NCBI GenBank assembly: GCA_965662885.1 | Contig: CBFIJI010000045.1 | Coordinates: 1 to 16,062 of the forward strand | DNA: 16,062 nt | DNA from: CBFIJI01 sp965662885 | GTDB lineage: Bacteria > Bacteroidota > Bacteroidia > Flavobacteriales > Flavobacteriaceae | Direction: 5' to 3' | Shown here: one piece after another, positions 1-7,456 of the stretch | How the letters are laid out: the number at the start of each line of letters is the position of its first letter | Position numbering within the stretch: the first letter of the stretch is position 1 | Position numbers and translations under genes: made by a program | The notes under the pieces: model-generated | Database searches by the model: none | Told to the model about the DNA's origin: nothing | Seen by the model: only the letters and a program-made list of their open reading frames with translations

Positions 1-679
1 CAACGGGACAGCCACTACAAAAATAATACGCCCATTCACTGAGGTTTACTTTCCCTAAAATAAGAGCTCCTTTGGCTTTTAGCTGACCAACCACAAAAGC
101 ATCAGCTTCCGTTTGGTTGTTTTGAAAAGCCGCAGCCCCAGCAGTAGTCGGCATATTGGCTGTATTAATGTTATCCTTTAATAGTATAGGCATCCCATAA
201 AGTGGGTGTTCCATACTGTTCTGACGATCGCGATCTCTTTTTGCTGCTTCTTCTAAAATTGTTGGATTTAGGGCAATGATTGCATTTAGATAGGTTTCCC
301 GTTGTAATTCAAAATGATAAATACGGAATAAATAAAATAAGCTGAGTTCTTGGTAAGTCAGGCGACCTGCTTCAATATGGGCTTGAATGCTTGGGATGTC
401 CTGCTCTAAAATCAACGGTTTTAAGGCATCGTGTTTTTCCATTGAAAAGGAAGCCAACGCCTCTTTAAAAGGGAAGAAAAGTGTGTTTTTATCGGTGTGC
501 AAGGATTGTAAACGACGATAGCGCATGCGTTTAATTTCATGCGTCGTATTTTCTGAAATTTCCATCGCTTCGTCATAGGGTTCCCATTGCTTAATCGAAT
601 GGTTTTCTGATTTACAACTAAAGAAAAGGAATATAAATACCACTAAAAACAGTGGAAAGGAAAGGAGATACTTTTTCAT
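1..679 (-). CDS. Amidase family lipoprotein (partial, C-terminus beyond left edge)
   Basis: The visible 226 residues begin MKKYLLSFPLFLVV, a positively charged start plus hydrophobic core ending FFSC, so Cys22 is a probable lipidation site and the protein is likely exported and membrane anchored. Residues about 90-226 match the amidase signature family (Ser-cisSer-Lys amidohydrolases): MPILLKDNI contains the expected catalytic Lys (Lys168), followed by the TAGAAAF segment and LGKVNLSEWA. The glycine/serine-rich stretch with the two catalytic serines lies past the window edge, so activity cannot be judged. Family members hydrolyse amide bonds; the substrate is not predictable here, though export suggests scavenging or envelope work. 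It starts 7 bases after the stop of the alpha/beta hydrolase gene and is probably co-transcribed with it. The family call is confident and the lipobox is somewhat relaxed. Confidence 0.85.
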   Translation of the reverse strand, partial: MKKYLLSFPLFLVVFIFLFFSCKSENHSIKQWEPYDEAMEISENTTHEIKRMRYRRLQSLHTDKNTLFFPFKEALASFSMEKHDALKPLILEQDIPSIQAHIEAGRLTYQELSLFYLFRIYHFELQRETYLNAIIALNPTILEEAAKRDRDRQNSMEHPLYGMPILLKDNINTANMPTTAGAAAFQNNQTEADAFVVGQLKAKGALILGKVNLSEWAYYFCSGCPV

Positions 680-686
680 CAATAAT

Positions 687-1673
687 CTATTTTAAAAATT
701 TATTGAGAAAATTAAGGGTTTCTTTGGAAACAGCTTCATATTCTGGGCTAGAAATTGGGGAAGTCATCACATGATCTCCAGCTTCAGGAAACGCTTTTTT
801 ATATTTATTTTCTTGGGGAGTCCCCAATTGATCATACATTTTAAGCATCGCCGAAACGGAAACAACTTGATCTTGTACGGAATCGTTTTTATAATAATAC
901 CCCATAAAGACAGGAACTGTTACTTTTTTAAAAGTCTTTTTCTTATTCACTTCTTCTGTGAGTCGCTGAACATGTGGCAAGCCCTCTAGACGATATTTTG
1001 TGGTCCAATACTTTTGTTTTTCTGGACTGGCCCCTTGCATTAAATGATAATTGTCCCCATAAACCCATCGGGCGATGGTCAAGCCCCAAGGTTTGGAAAG
1101 TAGTTTTGAAGTGGGGTTAAAAATGGCAATGTTGGGAGAATAAAGCACCAGAGCTGCGATGTCTGGATCGCTGGCCATTTTTAGTGCTAAGGCACCTCCA
1201 GTAGAAGTTCCAATAACAATAACTTGTTCTCCTAATTGTTTAGCAATAGCCAAACTCTCAAGTGCAGTTTCCCAATAGCCTTGTGCTGTAAAATTTAAAA
1301 GGGGTTCCTGTTCTTTTAGACCATGTTGAAAAAGACGTGGTAGATAGAGATTAGCCCCAAAAGCCTTCGCAATTTGTTTATGTACGGGGTCACCTTCCGC
1401 CGATGAGGCTGAAAACCCGTGTAAATAGACCACACTGTATTTTGTTTTTTGGGCTACGGAATCATTAAAAATAATGTGCGCTGCGTTGTTGGGTTTTATG
1501 TTGGAAAAAGCGCTTTCTTTTTCAATTACCCATTGGTTTAGGTCTGAAAGATCTGTGGGGACTTCCGGGATCTCCATCTTTAGTGATGGGGTTGCTACAC
1601 GAGGTCCGACCAAATAAACGCCACCTAAAACAAGAACTACCCATAAAAAAATTCGCAAAACTTTAAGCATCAT
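687..1673 (-). CDS. Exported or membrane-anchored alpha/beta hydrolase
   Basis: This 328-residue protein has an N-terminal hydrophobic segment (about residues 4-23), read as a signal peptide or membrane anchor, then an alpha/beta hydrolase fold. Seen motifs are YLHGFSAS (residues 83-90, oxyanion-hole HG), the nucleophile elbow GTSTG (155-159, Ser157), a likely acid in YYKNDSVQD (Asp264 or Asp268), and the catalytic His301 in AGDHVMTSP. All members of a serine hydrolase triad are therefore present. The family includes esterases, lipases and carboxylesterases; the substrate is unknown. The gene lies 36 bases after ftsY and 7 bases before the amidase, on the same strand, so the two exported hydrolases probably form one transcript. 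It begins MMLK, and either Met could initiate. Confidence 0.85.
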   Translation of the reverse strand: MMLKVLRIFLWVVLVLGGVYLVGPRVATPSLKMEIPEVPTDLSDLNQWVIEKESAFSNIKPNNAAHIIFNDSVAQKTKYSVVYLHGFSASSAEGDPVHKQIAKAFGANLYLPRLFQHGLKEQEPLLNFTAQGYWETALESLAIAKQLGEQVIVIGTSTGGALALKMASDPDIAALVLYSPNIAIFNPTSKLLSKPWGLTIARWVYGDNYHLMQGASPEKQKYWTTKYRLEGLPHVQRLTEEVNKKKTFKKVTVPVFMGYYYKNDSVQDQVVSVSAMLKMYDQLGTPQENKYKKAFPEAGDHVMTSPISSPEYEAVSKETLNFLNKFLK

Positions 1674-1709
1674 ATCCGTTTTAAAAAGTGATTCTAATAG
1701 GCGATAAAA

Positions 1710-2663
1710 TCAATTAAAAAGAGTGGTAATAAAACTGTTCTTATCAAACAGTTGAAGATCCTCTATTCCTTCCCCTACACCAATGTATTTTACGGGGACC
1801 TTAAATTGATCTGAAATTCCCATAACCACACCTCCTTTGGCAGAGCCGTCTAATTTTGTTATGGCCAAAGCAGTTACTTCCGTTGCTGCAGTAAACTGTT
1901 TGGCTTGTTCAAAGGCATTCTGCCCTGTGGAACCGTCAAGAACTAAAAGTACTTCATGGGGTGCATCAGGAATCACTTTATCCATTACTCGTTTTACCTT
2001 GGTCAACTCGGTCATTAGGTTAACCTTATTATGTAATCGTCCAGCGGTATCAATAATCACTACATCAGCATCCTTTGATTTTGCTGATTGGAGGGTGTCA
2101 AAAGCGACAGCTGCTGGGTCACTTCCCATTTCTTGATGAACCATGGGAACGCCAACACGATCTGCCCAAATTTGAAGTTGGTCAATGGCTCCTGCTCGAA
2201 ATGTATCAGCGGCACCTAATATGACATTTTTACCCGCCTTGGTATATTGATGGGACAGCTTTCCAATGGTAGTTGTCTTTCCAACTCCATTAACACCAAC
2301 CACCATAATCACATGGGGCTTTGAAGCCAGAGGACTATCAAAATCGTTGGTTAAGTTGTCGTGTTGTTCACTAAGTAAGCCAACAATTTCTTCTCGCATG
2401 ATTTCACTCAATGCGTCTGTTCCTAAATATTTATCTTTTGCAATTCGTGTTTCTAAGGCACGAATTATTTTTAGTGTAGTAGCTACCCCAACATCGGACT
2501 GAATTAGAGCAGCCTCCAATTCATCCAAAACTTCATCGTCCACTTTTGACCTTCCAGCAATGGCGGTTCCCAACTTGGATAAGAAGGACTTTTTAGTGGT
2601 AGAAAGTCCATCATCTAATTTCTTTTGTTGTTCTTTAGAAAAAATCGACTTAAGAATACTCAT
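1710..2663 (-). CDS. ftsY: Signal recognition particle receptor FtsY
   Basis: FtsY is the membrane-associated SRP GTPase that receives Ffh-bound ribosomes and hands nascent membrane proteins to the Sec translocon. The 317-residue protein is a short-type FtsY: it lacks the long acidic A domain of E. coli and begins with a short lysine-rich helix (MSILKSIFSKEQQKK), then the helical N domain (about 20-105) and the G domain. GTPase motifs are complete: GVNGVGKTT (123-131, P-loop), DTFRAGA (153-159, the SRP-GTPase insertion region), DTAGR (205-209) and TKLDGSAKGG (269-278). It follows the rpmB-rpmG-DUF4295 cluster, an order familiar in Bacteroidota. A terminator-like hairpin ends only 13 bases before its ATG, and I see no clear promoter of its own. 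Confidence 0.97.
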   Translation of the reverse strand: MSILKSIFSKEQQKKLDDGLSTTKKSFLSKLGTAIAGRSKVDDEVLDELEAALIQSDVGVATTLKIIRALETRIAKDKYLGTDALSEIMREEIVGLLSEQHDNLTNDFDSPLASKPHVIMVVGVNGVGKTTTIGKLSHQYTKAGKNVILGAADTFRAGAIDQLQIWADRVGVPMVHQEMGSDPAAVAFDTLQSAKSKDADVVIIDTAGRLHNKVNLMTELTKVKRVMDKVIPDAPHEVLLVLDGSTGQNAFEQAKQFTAATEVTALAITKLDGSAKGGVVMGISDQFKVPVKYIGVGEGIEDLQLFDKNSFITTLFN

Positions 2664-2676
2664 AATTTTAGTGCAT

Positions 2677-2708
2677 AAAAAAAGCTACTGTAAAAGTAGC
2701 TTTTTTTT
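2677..2708 (-). terminator. Intrinsic terminator or attenuator just upstream of ftsY
   Basis: GCTACT (2684-2689) and AGTAGC (2695-2700) form a perfect 6-bp stem with a GTAAA loop. It is extended by an A-run (2677-2683) facing a T-run (2701-2708), so the hairpin is symmetric and could stop transcription in either direction. For minus-strand transcription from rpmB-rpmG-DUF4295 the U-run ends at 2677, 13 bases before the ftsY ATG. It therefore either ends the ribosomal-protein transcript or acts as a partial terminator in the ftsY leader. Confidence 0.75.
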
Positions 2709-2727
2709 GATTTGTTTTTTAAAACCG

Positions 2728-2880
2728 TTATTGACTATCTAACCATTTTCCAGCTTTGTCTGGGGCAATGATAGTTTCTACAAAACTGTAGGAACTACTC
2801 CCGTCTTTTTTAACCATCTTAATGGCTTTTGTCAAACGTTTTGATCCTGTTTGTAACGATGCTACTGATTTTTTTGCCAT
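2728..2880 (-). CDS. DUF4295 family small basic protein, probable ribosome-associated protein
   Basis: This 50-residue ORF reads MAKKSVASLQTGSKR at its start and ends KAGKWLDSQ; it is Lys-rich and ends with TAA at 2728-2730. It matches my memory of DUF4295, a short Bacteroidota-specific family encoded directly after rpmG. It starts 3 bases after the rpmG stop, so it is almost certainly translated from the same mRNA. Size, basic charge and position among ribosomal protein genes imply a ribosomal role. I recall that a Flavobacterium johnsoniae ribosome structure reported an extra large-subunit protein called bL38, and that this family is the likely match, but I cannot verify that identity here. 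The gene is too short for many ORF callers and could easily be missed. Confidence 0.85.
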   Translation of the reverse strand: MAKKSVASLQTGSKRLTKAIKMVKKDGSSSYSFVETIIAPDKAGKWLDSQ

Positions 2881-2883
2881 GGC

Positions 2884-3066
2884 TTATTTGATTTCTTTGT
2901 GAACCGTCATTTTCTTTAATACTGGATTGAATTTTTTAACCTCCAATCGTGACGGTGTATTTTTTTTGTTCTTGGTCGTGATATAACGAGAAGTTCCGGG
3001 CATTCCGGAGTCTTTATGCTCAGTACATTCTAAGATGACTTGTATGCGATTTCCTTTCTTTGCCAT
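2884..3066 (-). CDS. rpmG: 50S ribosomal protein L33 (bL33), zinc-free type
   Basis: The 60-residue basic protein matches bacterial bL33 of the large ribosomal subunit, near the tRNA exit site. It has the typical order: an N-terminal MAKKGNRIQVILECTEHK, the RYITTKNKKNTP strand region, and a C-terminal KKFNPVLKKMTVHKEIK. Only one cysteine (Cys14) is present. The CxxC pairs of zinc-binding L33 paralogues are absent, with NPVL standing where the second pair would be, so this is the C-minus, zinc-independent form. It starts 9 bases after rpmB stops and is followed 3 bases later by DUF4295. Confidence 0.97.
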   Translation of the reverse strand: MAKKGNRIQVILECTEHKDSGMPGTSRYITTKNKKNTPSRLEVKKFNPVLKKMTVHKEIK

Positions 3067-3075
3067 AATAAAGTT

Positions 3076-3309
3076 TTATAAGTGTCCTTTGGCTTTAGCC
3101 TCTTTAAGGACGGCTGTGATTCCTTTTTTATTGATCGTTTTTAAAGCAGAAGTAGATACTTTAAGAGTAATCCATTTGTCTTCTTCGGGAAGATAAAAAC
3201 GCTTTTTGATGATATTCGCTTCAAAGCGGCGTTTTGTTCGGTTCAAGGCGTGAGAAACGTTGTTTCCAAACATTACTTTTTTCCCTGTGATTTCACATAC
3301 TTTTGACAT
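3076..3309 (-). CDS. rpmB: 50S ribosomal protein L28 (bL28)
   Basis: bL28 is a structural protein of the large ribosomal subunit. From the ATG at 3309 the protein is 77 residues, beginning MSKVCEITGKKVMFGNN. This is the conserved family start; an upstream in-frame ATG at 3330 would add seven residues (MFKNFSV) not expected in the family, so the shorter start is preferred. NVSHALNRTKRRFEAN and the later RFYLPEEDKWITLKVS are typical. It is the first gene of rpmB-rpmG-DUF4295. A good Bacteroidota-type promoter lies 30-59 bases upstream of the chosen ATG, and its expected transcript start falls close to 3332, compatible with the shorter start. Confidence 0.96.
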   Translation of the reverse strand: MSKVCEITGKKVMFGNNVSHALNRTKRRFEANIIKKRFYLPEEDKWITLKVSTSALKTINKKGITAVLKEAKAKGHL

Positions 3310-3338
3310 AACTGAAAAGTTTTTAAACAAACTGGGTG

Positions 3339-3368
3339 CAAATTTACATTTTTTTATTGACTGACAAA
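3339..3368 (-). promoter_or_regulatory. Bacteroidota-type promoter for rpmB-rpmG-DUF4295
   Basis: On the minus strand TTTG (3368-3365) is followed after 18 bases by TAAATTTG (3346-3339). This is an exact match to the Bacteroidota -33 TTTG and -7 TAnnTTTG consensus. The -33 box lies about 5 bases beyond the cinA stop codon, so the ribosomal protein cluster has its own promoter in the short gap after cinA. Confidence 0.6.
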
Positions 3369-3372
3369 ACTA

Positions 3373-4635
3373 CTATTTGATTATTTCTATGGGTTTTGTA
3401 ATTTCTTTACAAATGATTTCAAGTGCTTTATTCACTGCCTTTCGCACTACTTTTTCACGGTGATTTCCAAACTGAAATTTAAAAGTTTGAACCCCTGTGG
3501 GTGTTGCCCACCCCATACATACAGTTCCAAGGGGAGCTTTGGGGTCTCCAGCCGTAGGGCCCGCATTCCCAGTTGTTGATAAAGCGTAATCCGATTTAAA
3601 CTGTTTTTTTGCTCCTAAGGCCATTTCTGCTGCAACTGCTTCGCTGACTATCCCTTCTGAAGCGATGGTGATTTCGGATACGCCTAAAATCGTCTTTTTT
3701 GCTTCTGCTGAATAGGTGACAGCACTCCCTGAAAAATAAGCGGAGGCACCAGGAATTGCGGTTAACATACCGGCAAGTTTTCCCCCTGTACAGCTTTCTG
3801 CCAAAGCCAAGGTCTGCCCCTGAGAAGTAAATCGGCTACGTATTAATCCTTCTAAACTTTCCGCTTCTTCAAAGCCAAAGAAAATATCACTAATCATAGC
3901 GGTTAGCGCAATCATTTGATCGTCCACTTCTTTTTTGACCTGGGTTGGATTCGTTCCATAAGACGACAAGCGTAAACGTACACGTCCCAAACTAGGCAAA
4001 TAAGCTAGTTTAATGGGGTCTGGTAGTGCATTTTCCCAAACTTCAATACGTTCGGCAATCACGCTTTCACCCAAGCCATAAGTCAATGCAGTTTTATGAT
4101 AAATAAATGGAAAAGAAAAGCGCTTTTGCAATTCTGGAATGATGCCATATGTCATCAACCCTTTCATTTCATGGGGAACTCCTGGAAGGGCAATTACTAC
4201 TTTATTATTGCGTTCAAACCACATACCAGAAGCGGTCCCGTAAGCATTTTTAAATATCGTTGCTTTCTTAGGCAAAAGAGCTTGTTCCCTATTTTTATCA
4301 TTGATTGGACTGGAAACATATTTTTTAAACATTTGCTCTATGTGTTCTAATATCTCTGGATAGAGTACCAATTCGTCGTTAAAATAATGACATAGAGTAT
4401 GTTTGGTAAGATCATCATTTGTTGGGCCTAAACCCCCCGTAAGAATCATGATATCAGCACGTTGTTGGGCTTCATCTAAAATCTTATTAATGGCTGCTGC
4501 GTTGTCTGAAATAGAAGTAATACGTTCAATGCTTACCCCTATTTTATTGAGTTCTTTTGAAAGATAAACTGCGTTCGTATTTACAATTTGACCAATCAGA
4601 ATTTCATCCCCTATAGTTATCAGCTCTGCTTTCAT
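3373..4635 (-). CDS. cinA: CinA family nicotinamide-nucleotide amidohydrolase
   Basis: The 420-residue protein has the full two-domain CinA layout. The N-terminal molybdopterin-binding-like domain (COG1058, about 1-170) shows TIGDEILIGQIVNTN (7-21), TGGLGPTNDD (66-75) and ALPGVPHEM (149-157). The C-terminal PncC-type amidohydrolase domain (about 255-415) shows LAESCTGG (278-285), SGSAVTYSAEAK (302-313) and STTGNAGPTAG (353-363). The C-terminal domain deamidates nicotinamide mononucleotide in NAD salvage, and in several bacteria the N-terminal domain acts as an ADP-ribose pyrophosphatase; both roles come from family knowledge. Length and motifs are normal. The start codon lies one base after the stop of the FAH gene, implying translational coupling. 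It ends the E2-exonuclease-FAH-cinA run. Confidence 0.95.
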   Translation of the reverse strand: MKAELITIGDEILIGQIVNTNAVYLSKELNKIGVSIERITSISDNAAAINKILDEAQQRADIMILTGGLGPTNDDLTKHTLCHYFNDELVLYPEILEHIEQMFKKYVSSPINDKNREQALLPKKATIFKNAYGTASGMWFERNNKVVIALPGVPHEMKGLMTYGIIPELQKRFSFPFIYHKTALTYGLGESVIAERIEVWENALPDPIKLAYLPSLGRVRLRLSSYGTNPTQVKKEVDDQMIALTAMISDIFFGFEEAESLEGLIRSRFTSQGQTLALAESCTGGKLAGMLTAIPGASAYFSGSAVTYSAEAKKTILGVSEITIASEGIVSEAVAAEMALGAKKQFKSDYALSTTGNAGPTAGDPKAPLGTVCMGWATPTGVQTFKFQFGNHREKVVRKAVNKALEIICKEITKPIEIIK

Positions 4636-4636
4636 T

Positions 4637-5248
4637 TTACTTTACTTTTATGGAAAACATGGATTCTCCTTCCAACGTCCCTTCTAAAACATCATCAATA
4701 GCAACAGGGCCAACTCCTTCTGGAGTCCCAGTAAAAATGATATCCCCAATTTTTAAGGTAAAAAAGGTCGAACAGTATGCGATCAGTTCATCAATTTTAA
4801 AGAGCATTTGTGCAGTGTTGCCTTTTTGTACCTCCTCCCCATTTTTAAGTAAACTAAAAGAGAGTTTGTTGCTGTCTTGAAATTGCGTTTTGGGTCGCCA
4901 ATCACTAACCAAGGCGGAACCGTCAAAGGCTTTTGCTTTTTCCCAAGGCAGTCCTTTTTGCTTGAGTTCCTTTTGTAGTTTACGGGCAGTAAAATCTATT
5001 CCCAAGCCGATTTCGTCATAATACTTGTGCGCAAATTGGGGTTGTATGTGTTTCCCTATACGATTGATCCTAATAAGCACCTCAACTTCATAGTGAATTT
5101 CATCCGTAAAGGATGGAATAAAAAAGGGTTGTTTTTTTTGGAGTATGGAGGTATCTGGCTTTAAAAAAAGAACGGGTTCTTTGGGTTTTTCGTTATTGAG
5201 CTCTTCGATGTGAGCAGCGTAATTTCGTCCAACACAAATGATTTTCAC
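4637..5248 (-). CDS. Fumarylacetoacetate hydrolase (FAH) family protein
   Basis: The 203-residue protein starts MKIICVGRNYAAH and carries the FAH fold throughout. YEVEVLIRI (53-61) supplies the two metal-binding glutamates Glu54 and Glu56; GIDFTARKLQ (83-92) supplies Asp85 as the third ligand; KAFDGSALVSDW (107-117 region) and FTGTPEGVGPV (172-182) complete the active-site shell. Members hydrolyse or decarboxylate beta-diketo acids such as acylpyruvates and oxaloacetate, using Mg or Mn. The compact single-domain size fits the acylpyruvase / oxaloacetate decarboxylase (FAHD1/YcgM-like) group, but the true substrate cannot be read from sequence. Spacing is 5 bases from the exonuclease gene and 1 base to cinA. 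Cytoplasmic; no signal peptide. Confidence 0.9.
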   Translation of the reverse strand: MKIICVGRNYAAHIEELNNEKPKEPVLFLKPDTSILQKKQPFFIPSFTDEIHYEVEVLIRINRIGKHIQPQFAHKYYDEIGLGIDFTARKLQKELKQKGLPWEKAKAFDGSALVSDWRPKTQFQDSNKLSFSLLKNGEEVQKGNTAQMLFKIDELIAYCSTFFTLKIGDIIFTGTPEGVGPVAIDDVLEGTLEGESMFSIKVK

Positions 5249-5253
5249 GGGTC

Positions 5254-6030
5254 TTACTGATTTTTAGTGTTGAGTGCTCTTAATCGAATTTCCGTGAGTA
5301 CTTTTTTAGTGAACCTTGGGAAGTCTGCATTTAAAATCCACCCAAAATAGCCGGGTTCATCGGCCAATACTTGAACAACTTTTTTCCCTTTGTGTTTTCC
5401 AAAACCAAAACACTCCTCGCCTTCTTTATTAAAAATGACAAAGCCTGCAAAGTCAGCAGTTTTTCTTCGTGTGGTAAAACTGTTTAAAAAAGGGATATTG
5501 GCTTCTAATTCACTGTAGCGTTCTAATTGCGACATCAATACATCATGGGTTGCTTTTGTGTCGGCCATTGCGGAATGAGCATCCTCTAAACTTTCATCAC
5601 AATAAAATTTTAATGCGGCCGTCAATGTACGTTGTTCCATTTTATGGAAAATGGTTTGAACGTCAACCGTTTTAATTTTTTTAAAATCAAACTGAACATC
5701 AGCACGTAATAATTCCTCCACCAATAAGGGAATATCAAAACGGTCAGAGTTATATCCGGCTAAGTCACTATCTTTTATAAAATCGTGAATGGTGTTGGAA
5801 AGTTCTTTAAAATTAGAAGCATCGGCTACCATATCATCTGTAATTCCGTGGACATCAGAAGCTTCTTTGGGGATGGGTCGCTCAGGGTTGACCAACCAAA
5901 CCTTTTCTTCTTTTTCTCCATTGATATGAACCTTTAAAACAGCAATTTCAACAATACGATCATTCGAAATGTCAATTCCTGTCGTTTCTAAGTCAAAAAA
6001 GCAAAGGGGGCGGGTGAGTTGTAGTTTCAT
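5254..6030 (-). CDS. DEDDh 3'-5' exonuclease, DNA polymerase III epsilon-like, with ExoX-type C-terminus
   Basis: The 258-residue protein has a complete DEDDh exonuclease domain (about 8-172): Exo I FFDLETTG (Asp13, Glu15), Exo II AGYNSDRFD (Asp99) and Exo III AHSAMADTKAT (His152, Asp157). The remaining C-terminal part (about 193-250) contains FGFGKHKGKKV and PGYFGWILNADFP, which resemble the small C-terminal domain seen in exodeoxyribonuclease X-like proteins. This argues for a repair or housekeeping nuclease rather than the replicative proofreading subunit, since no PHP or polymerase segment is attached. Substrate (DNA or RNA) is unproven. It lies 11 bases after the E2 gene and 5 bases before the FAH gene. 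Confidence 0.93.
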   Translation of the reverse strand: MKLQLTRPLCFFDLETTGIDISNDRIVEIAVLKVHINGEKEEKVWLVNPERPIPKEASDVHGITDDMVADASNFKELSNTIHDFIKDSDLAGYNSDRFDIPLLVEELLRADVQFDFKKIKTVDVQTIFHKMEQRTLTAALKFYCDESLEDAHSAMADTKATHDVLMSQLERYSELEANIPFLNSFTTRRKTADFAGFVIFNKEGEECFGFGKHKGKKVVQVLADEPGYFGWILNADFPRFTKKVLTEIRLRALNTKNQ

Positions 6031-6041
6031 TATAAAGGGAT

Positions 6042-7439
6042 TTAATAGGGTAAGGTTTCCTTCCAGTTTTCAAGATAATCTGCAACAGATTTCACGAACT
6101 GTCCACCTATAGCTCCATTTATAATGCGATGGTCATAACTGTGTGATAAAATTAATTTTTTACGAATTCCAATAAAGTCTCCTTCTGGAGTTTCAATCAC
6201 TGCAGGCATTTTACGGATAGCACCAATGGCTAAAATCCCGACTTGTGGTTGATTGATGATGGGTGTCCCCATGATGGAACCAAAATTCCCCACATTGGTT
6301 ACGGTATAGGTTCCGCCTTGAACTTCGTCAGGTTTTAAAGCATTGTTTCGTGCTCTAATGGCGAGGTCATTCACTTTTTTTGCCAAACCAATGATGTTTA
6401 GGTGATCGGCATTTTTAATGACCGGTACAATTAAGTTGCCATCAGCCAGGGCAGTGGCCATTCCAATATTAATTTCTCCTTTTTGGATGATTTTATTTCC
6501 ATCTACAGCGCTGTTAAGCAGTGGAAAATCTCTTAAGCTAGCTGCGACAGCTTTAATGAATAGTGGCGTAAACGTCAATTTTTCGTTTTCGCGTTGTGCA
6601 AAGGTGTTTTTTACTTTTTCGCGCCAATTCCACAATTCTGTAACATCGACTTCAACAAAAGACTGTACATGAGCTGAAGTTCTTTTACTCATCAACATAT
6701 GTTCCGAAATCATCTTACCCATTCGGGTCATCTCAATGATTTGATCTTTTCCAGAATTTACGGTGACTGCTTTAGGGGTTTCTATAACTTGTGGGGCAGT
6801 AATGGGTTTTTGGTCAACTGCTTCGGTGGGTGCTTCAACAGATGATGAGGCTTGGGTGGGCTGGGTTCGATTTTCAATGTATTTTAAAATATCGTTTTTG
6901 GTTACCCGATTGTCTTTTCCTGTACCTTCGACATATTGTAATTCTTCTTCTGTGATCCCTTCCCGTTTAGCAATGTTTTTAACGAGGGGAGAATAAAAAC
7001 GGTCACCTTGTGACTTTGGTGGTTTAACAAATTCTCTCACTGTTTCTATTTCAGAAGCCAGAAAAACATGTTCGGTAGCCACTTCTACTGGCGTGACTTC
7101 TTCAGAGGGTGATTCTTCATTTACCGCTTCCACTTCGGGTTGCTCTTCCATTTCTACTTCTATGTCGGTGAGGCTTTCGGATGTAGCAGCGAGTTCCCCT
7201 TCCACTTCAATGACAGCCATCACCTCCCCTACCTTGACTACATCATCTTCTTGGAAGCGTTTTTCAATTAAGACGCCTGCGACTTCGGAAGGAACGTCTG
7301 AGTCCACTTTATCGGTTGCGATTTCAACTATGGACTCATCCAATTCGATGGTGTCACCGATTTCTTTAAGCCATTTTGTGACGGTTGCTTCAGCAACACT
7401 CTCGCCCATTTTAGGAAGTTTGAGGTTAAAATGTGCCAT
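6042..7439 (-). CDS. 2-oxo acid dehydrogenase complex E2 component (dihydrolipoyllysine acyltransferase)
   Basis: E2 moves acyl groups from the E1-bound 2-oxo acid to CoA through a swinging lipoyl arm. Domain order over 465 residues: one lipoyl domain (1-80) with the lipoylated Lys44 in EIATDKVDSD; an acidic then Pro/Ala-rich linker (about 82-145); a peripheral subunit-binding domain (about 148-187, YSPLVKNIAKREGI); a second linker; and the catalytic core (about 232-462) ending SYDHRIINGAIGGQF with catalytic His437. The Asp often found in DHRxxDG is Asn441 here, a variant I know from some pyruvate dehydrogenase E2 enzymes. Whether the complex handles pyruvate, 2-oxoglutarate or branched-chain acids is undecided; a branched-chain role is plausible in this phylum. 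No E1 or E3 gene lies nearby. Confidence 0.93.
   Translation of the reverse strand: MAHFNLKLPKMGESVAEATVTKWLKEIGDTIELDESIVEIATDKVDSDVPSEVAGVLIEKRFQEDDVVKVGEVMAVIEVEGELAATSESLTDIEVEMEEQPEVEAVNEESPSEEVTPVEVATEHVFLASEIETVREFVKPPKSQGDRFYSPLVKNIAKREGITEEELQYVEGTGKDNRVTKNDILKYIENRTQPTQASSSVEAPTEAVDQKPITAPQVIETPKAVTVNSGKDQIIEMTRMGKMISEHMLMSKRTSAHVQSFVEVDVTELWNWREKVKNTFAQRENEKLTFTPLFIKAVAASLRDFPLLNSAVDGNKIIQKGEINIGMATALADGNLIVPVIKNADHLNIIGLAKKVNDLAIRARNNALKPDEVQGGTYTVTNVGNFGSIMGTPIINQPQVGILAIGAIRKMPAVIETPEGDFIGIRKKLILSHSYDHRIINGAIGGQFVKSVADYLENWKETLPY
6045..6058. repeat. 14-bp direct repeat, copy at the E2 gene 3' end
   Basis: ATAGGGTAAGGTTT occurs here and again, in the same orientation, at 7438-7451. 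This copy covers the last codons of the E2 gene. See the partner copy and the finding. Confidence 0.7.
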
Positions 7440-7451
7440 AGGGTAAGGTTT
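7438..7451. repeat. 14-bp direct repeat, copy at the E2 gene start
   Basis: This exact second copy of ATAGGGTAAGGTTT includes the first two bases of the E2 start codon and its immediate leader. The two copies bracket the coding sequence almost exactly, 1393 bases apart. Confidence 0.7.
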
Positions 7452-7456
7452 TTATG

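Noticed and set aside
2884..3066. L33 without the zinc cysteines as a sign of a missing or broken gene
   Set aside because: Zinc-free L33 is a normal paralogue type, and the rest of the protein is complete.
3310..3330. Longer N-terminus for ribosomal protein L28 from ATG 3330
   Set aside because: The family begins MSKVCxITGKK, and the extra MFKNFSV has no counterpart.
6045..6140. Asn441 in the E2 motif DHRIINGA in place of the frequent Asp
   Set aside because: This Asn variant is known among active pyruvate dehydrogenase E2 enzymes, so it does not suggest loss of function.
7093..7446. Long open frame opposite the E2 gene
   Set aside because: It is an antisense shadow of the repetitive Glu/Val/Pro-rich linker and lipoyl domain, with a Ser/Thr-rich low-complexity translation and no family resemblance.
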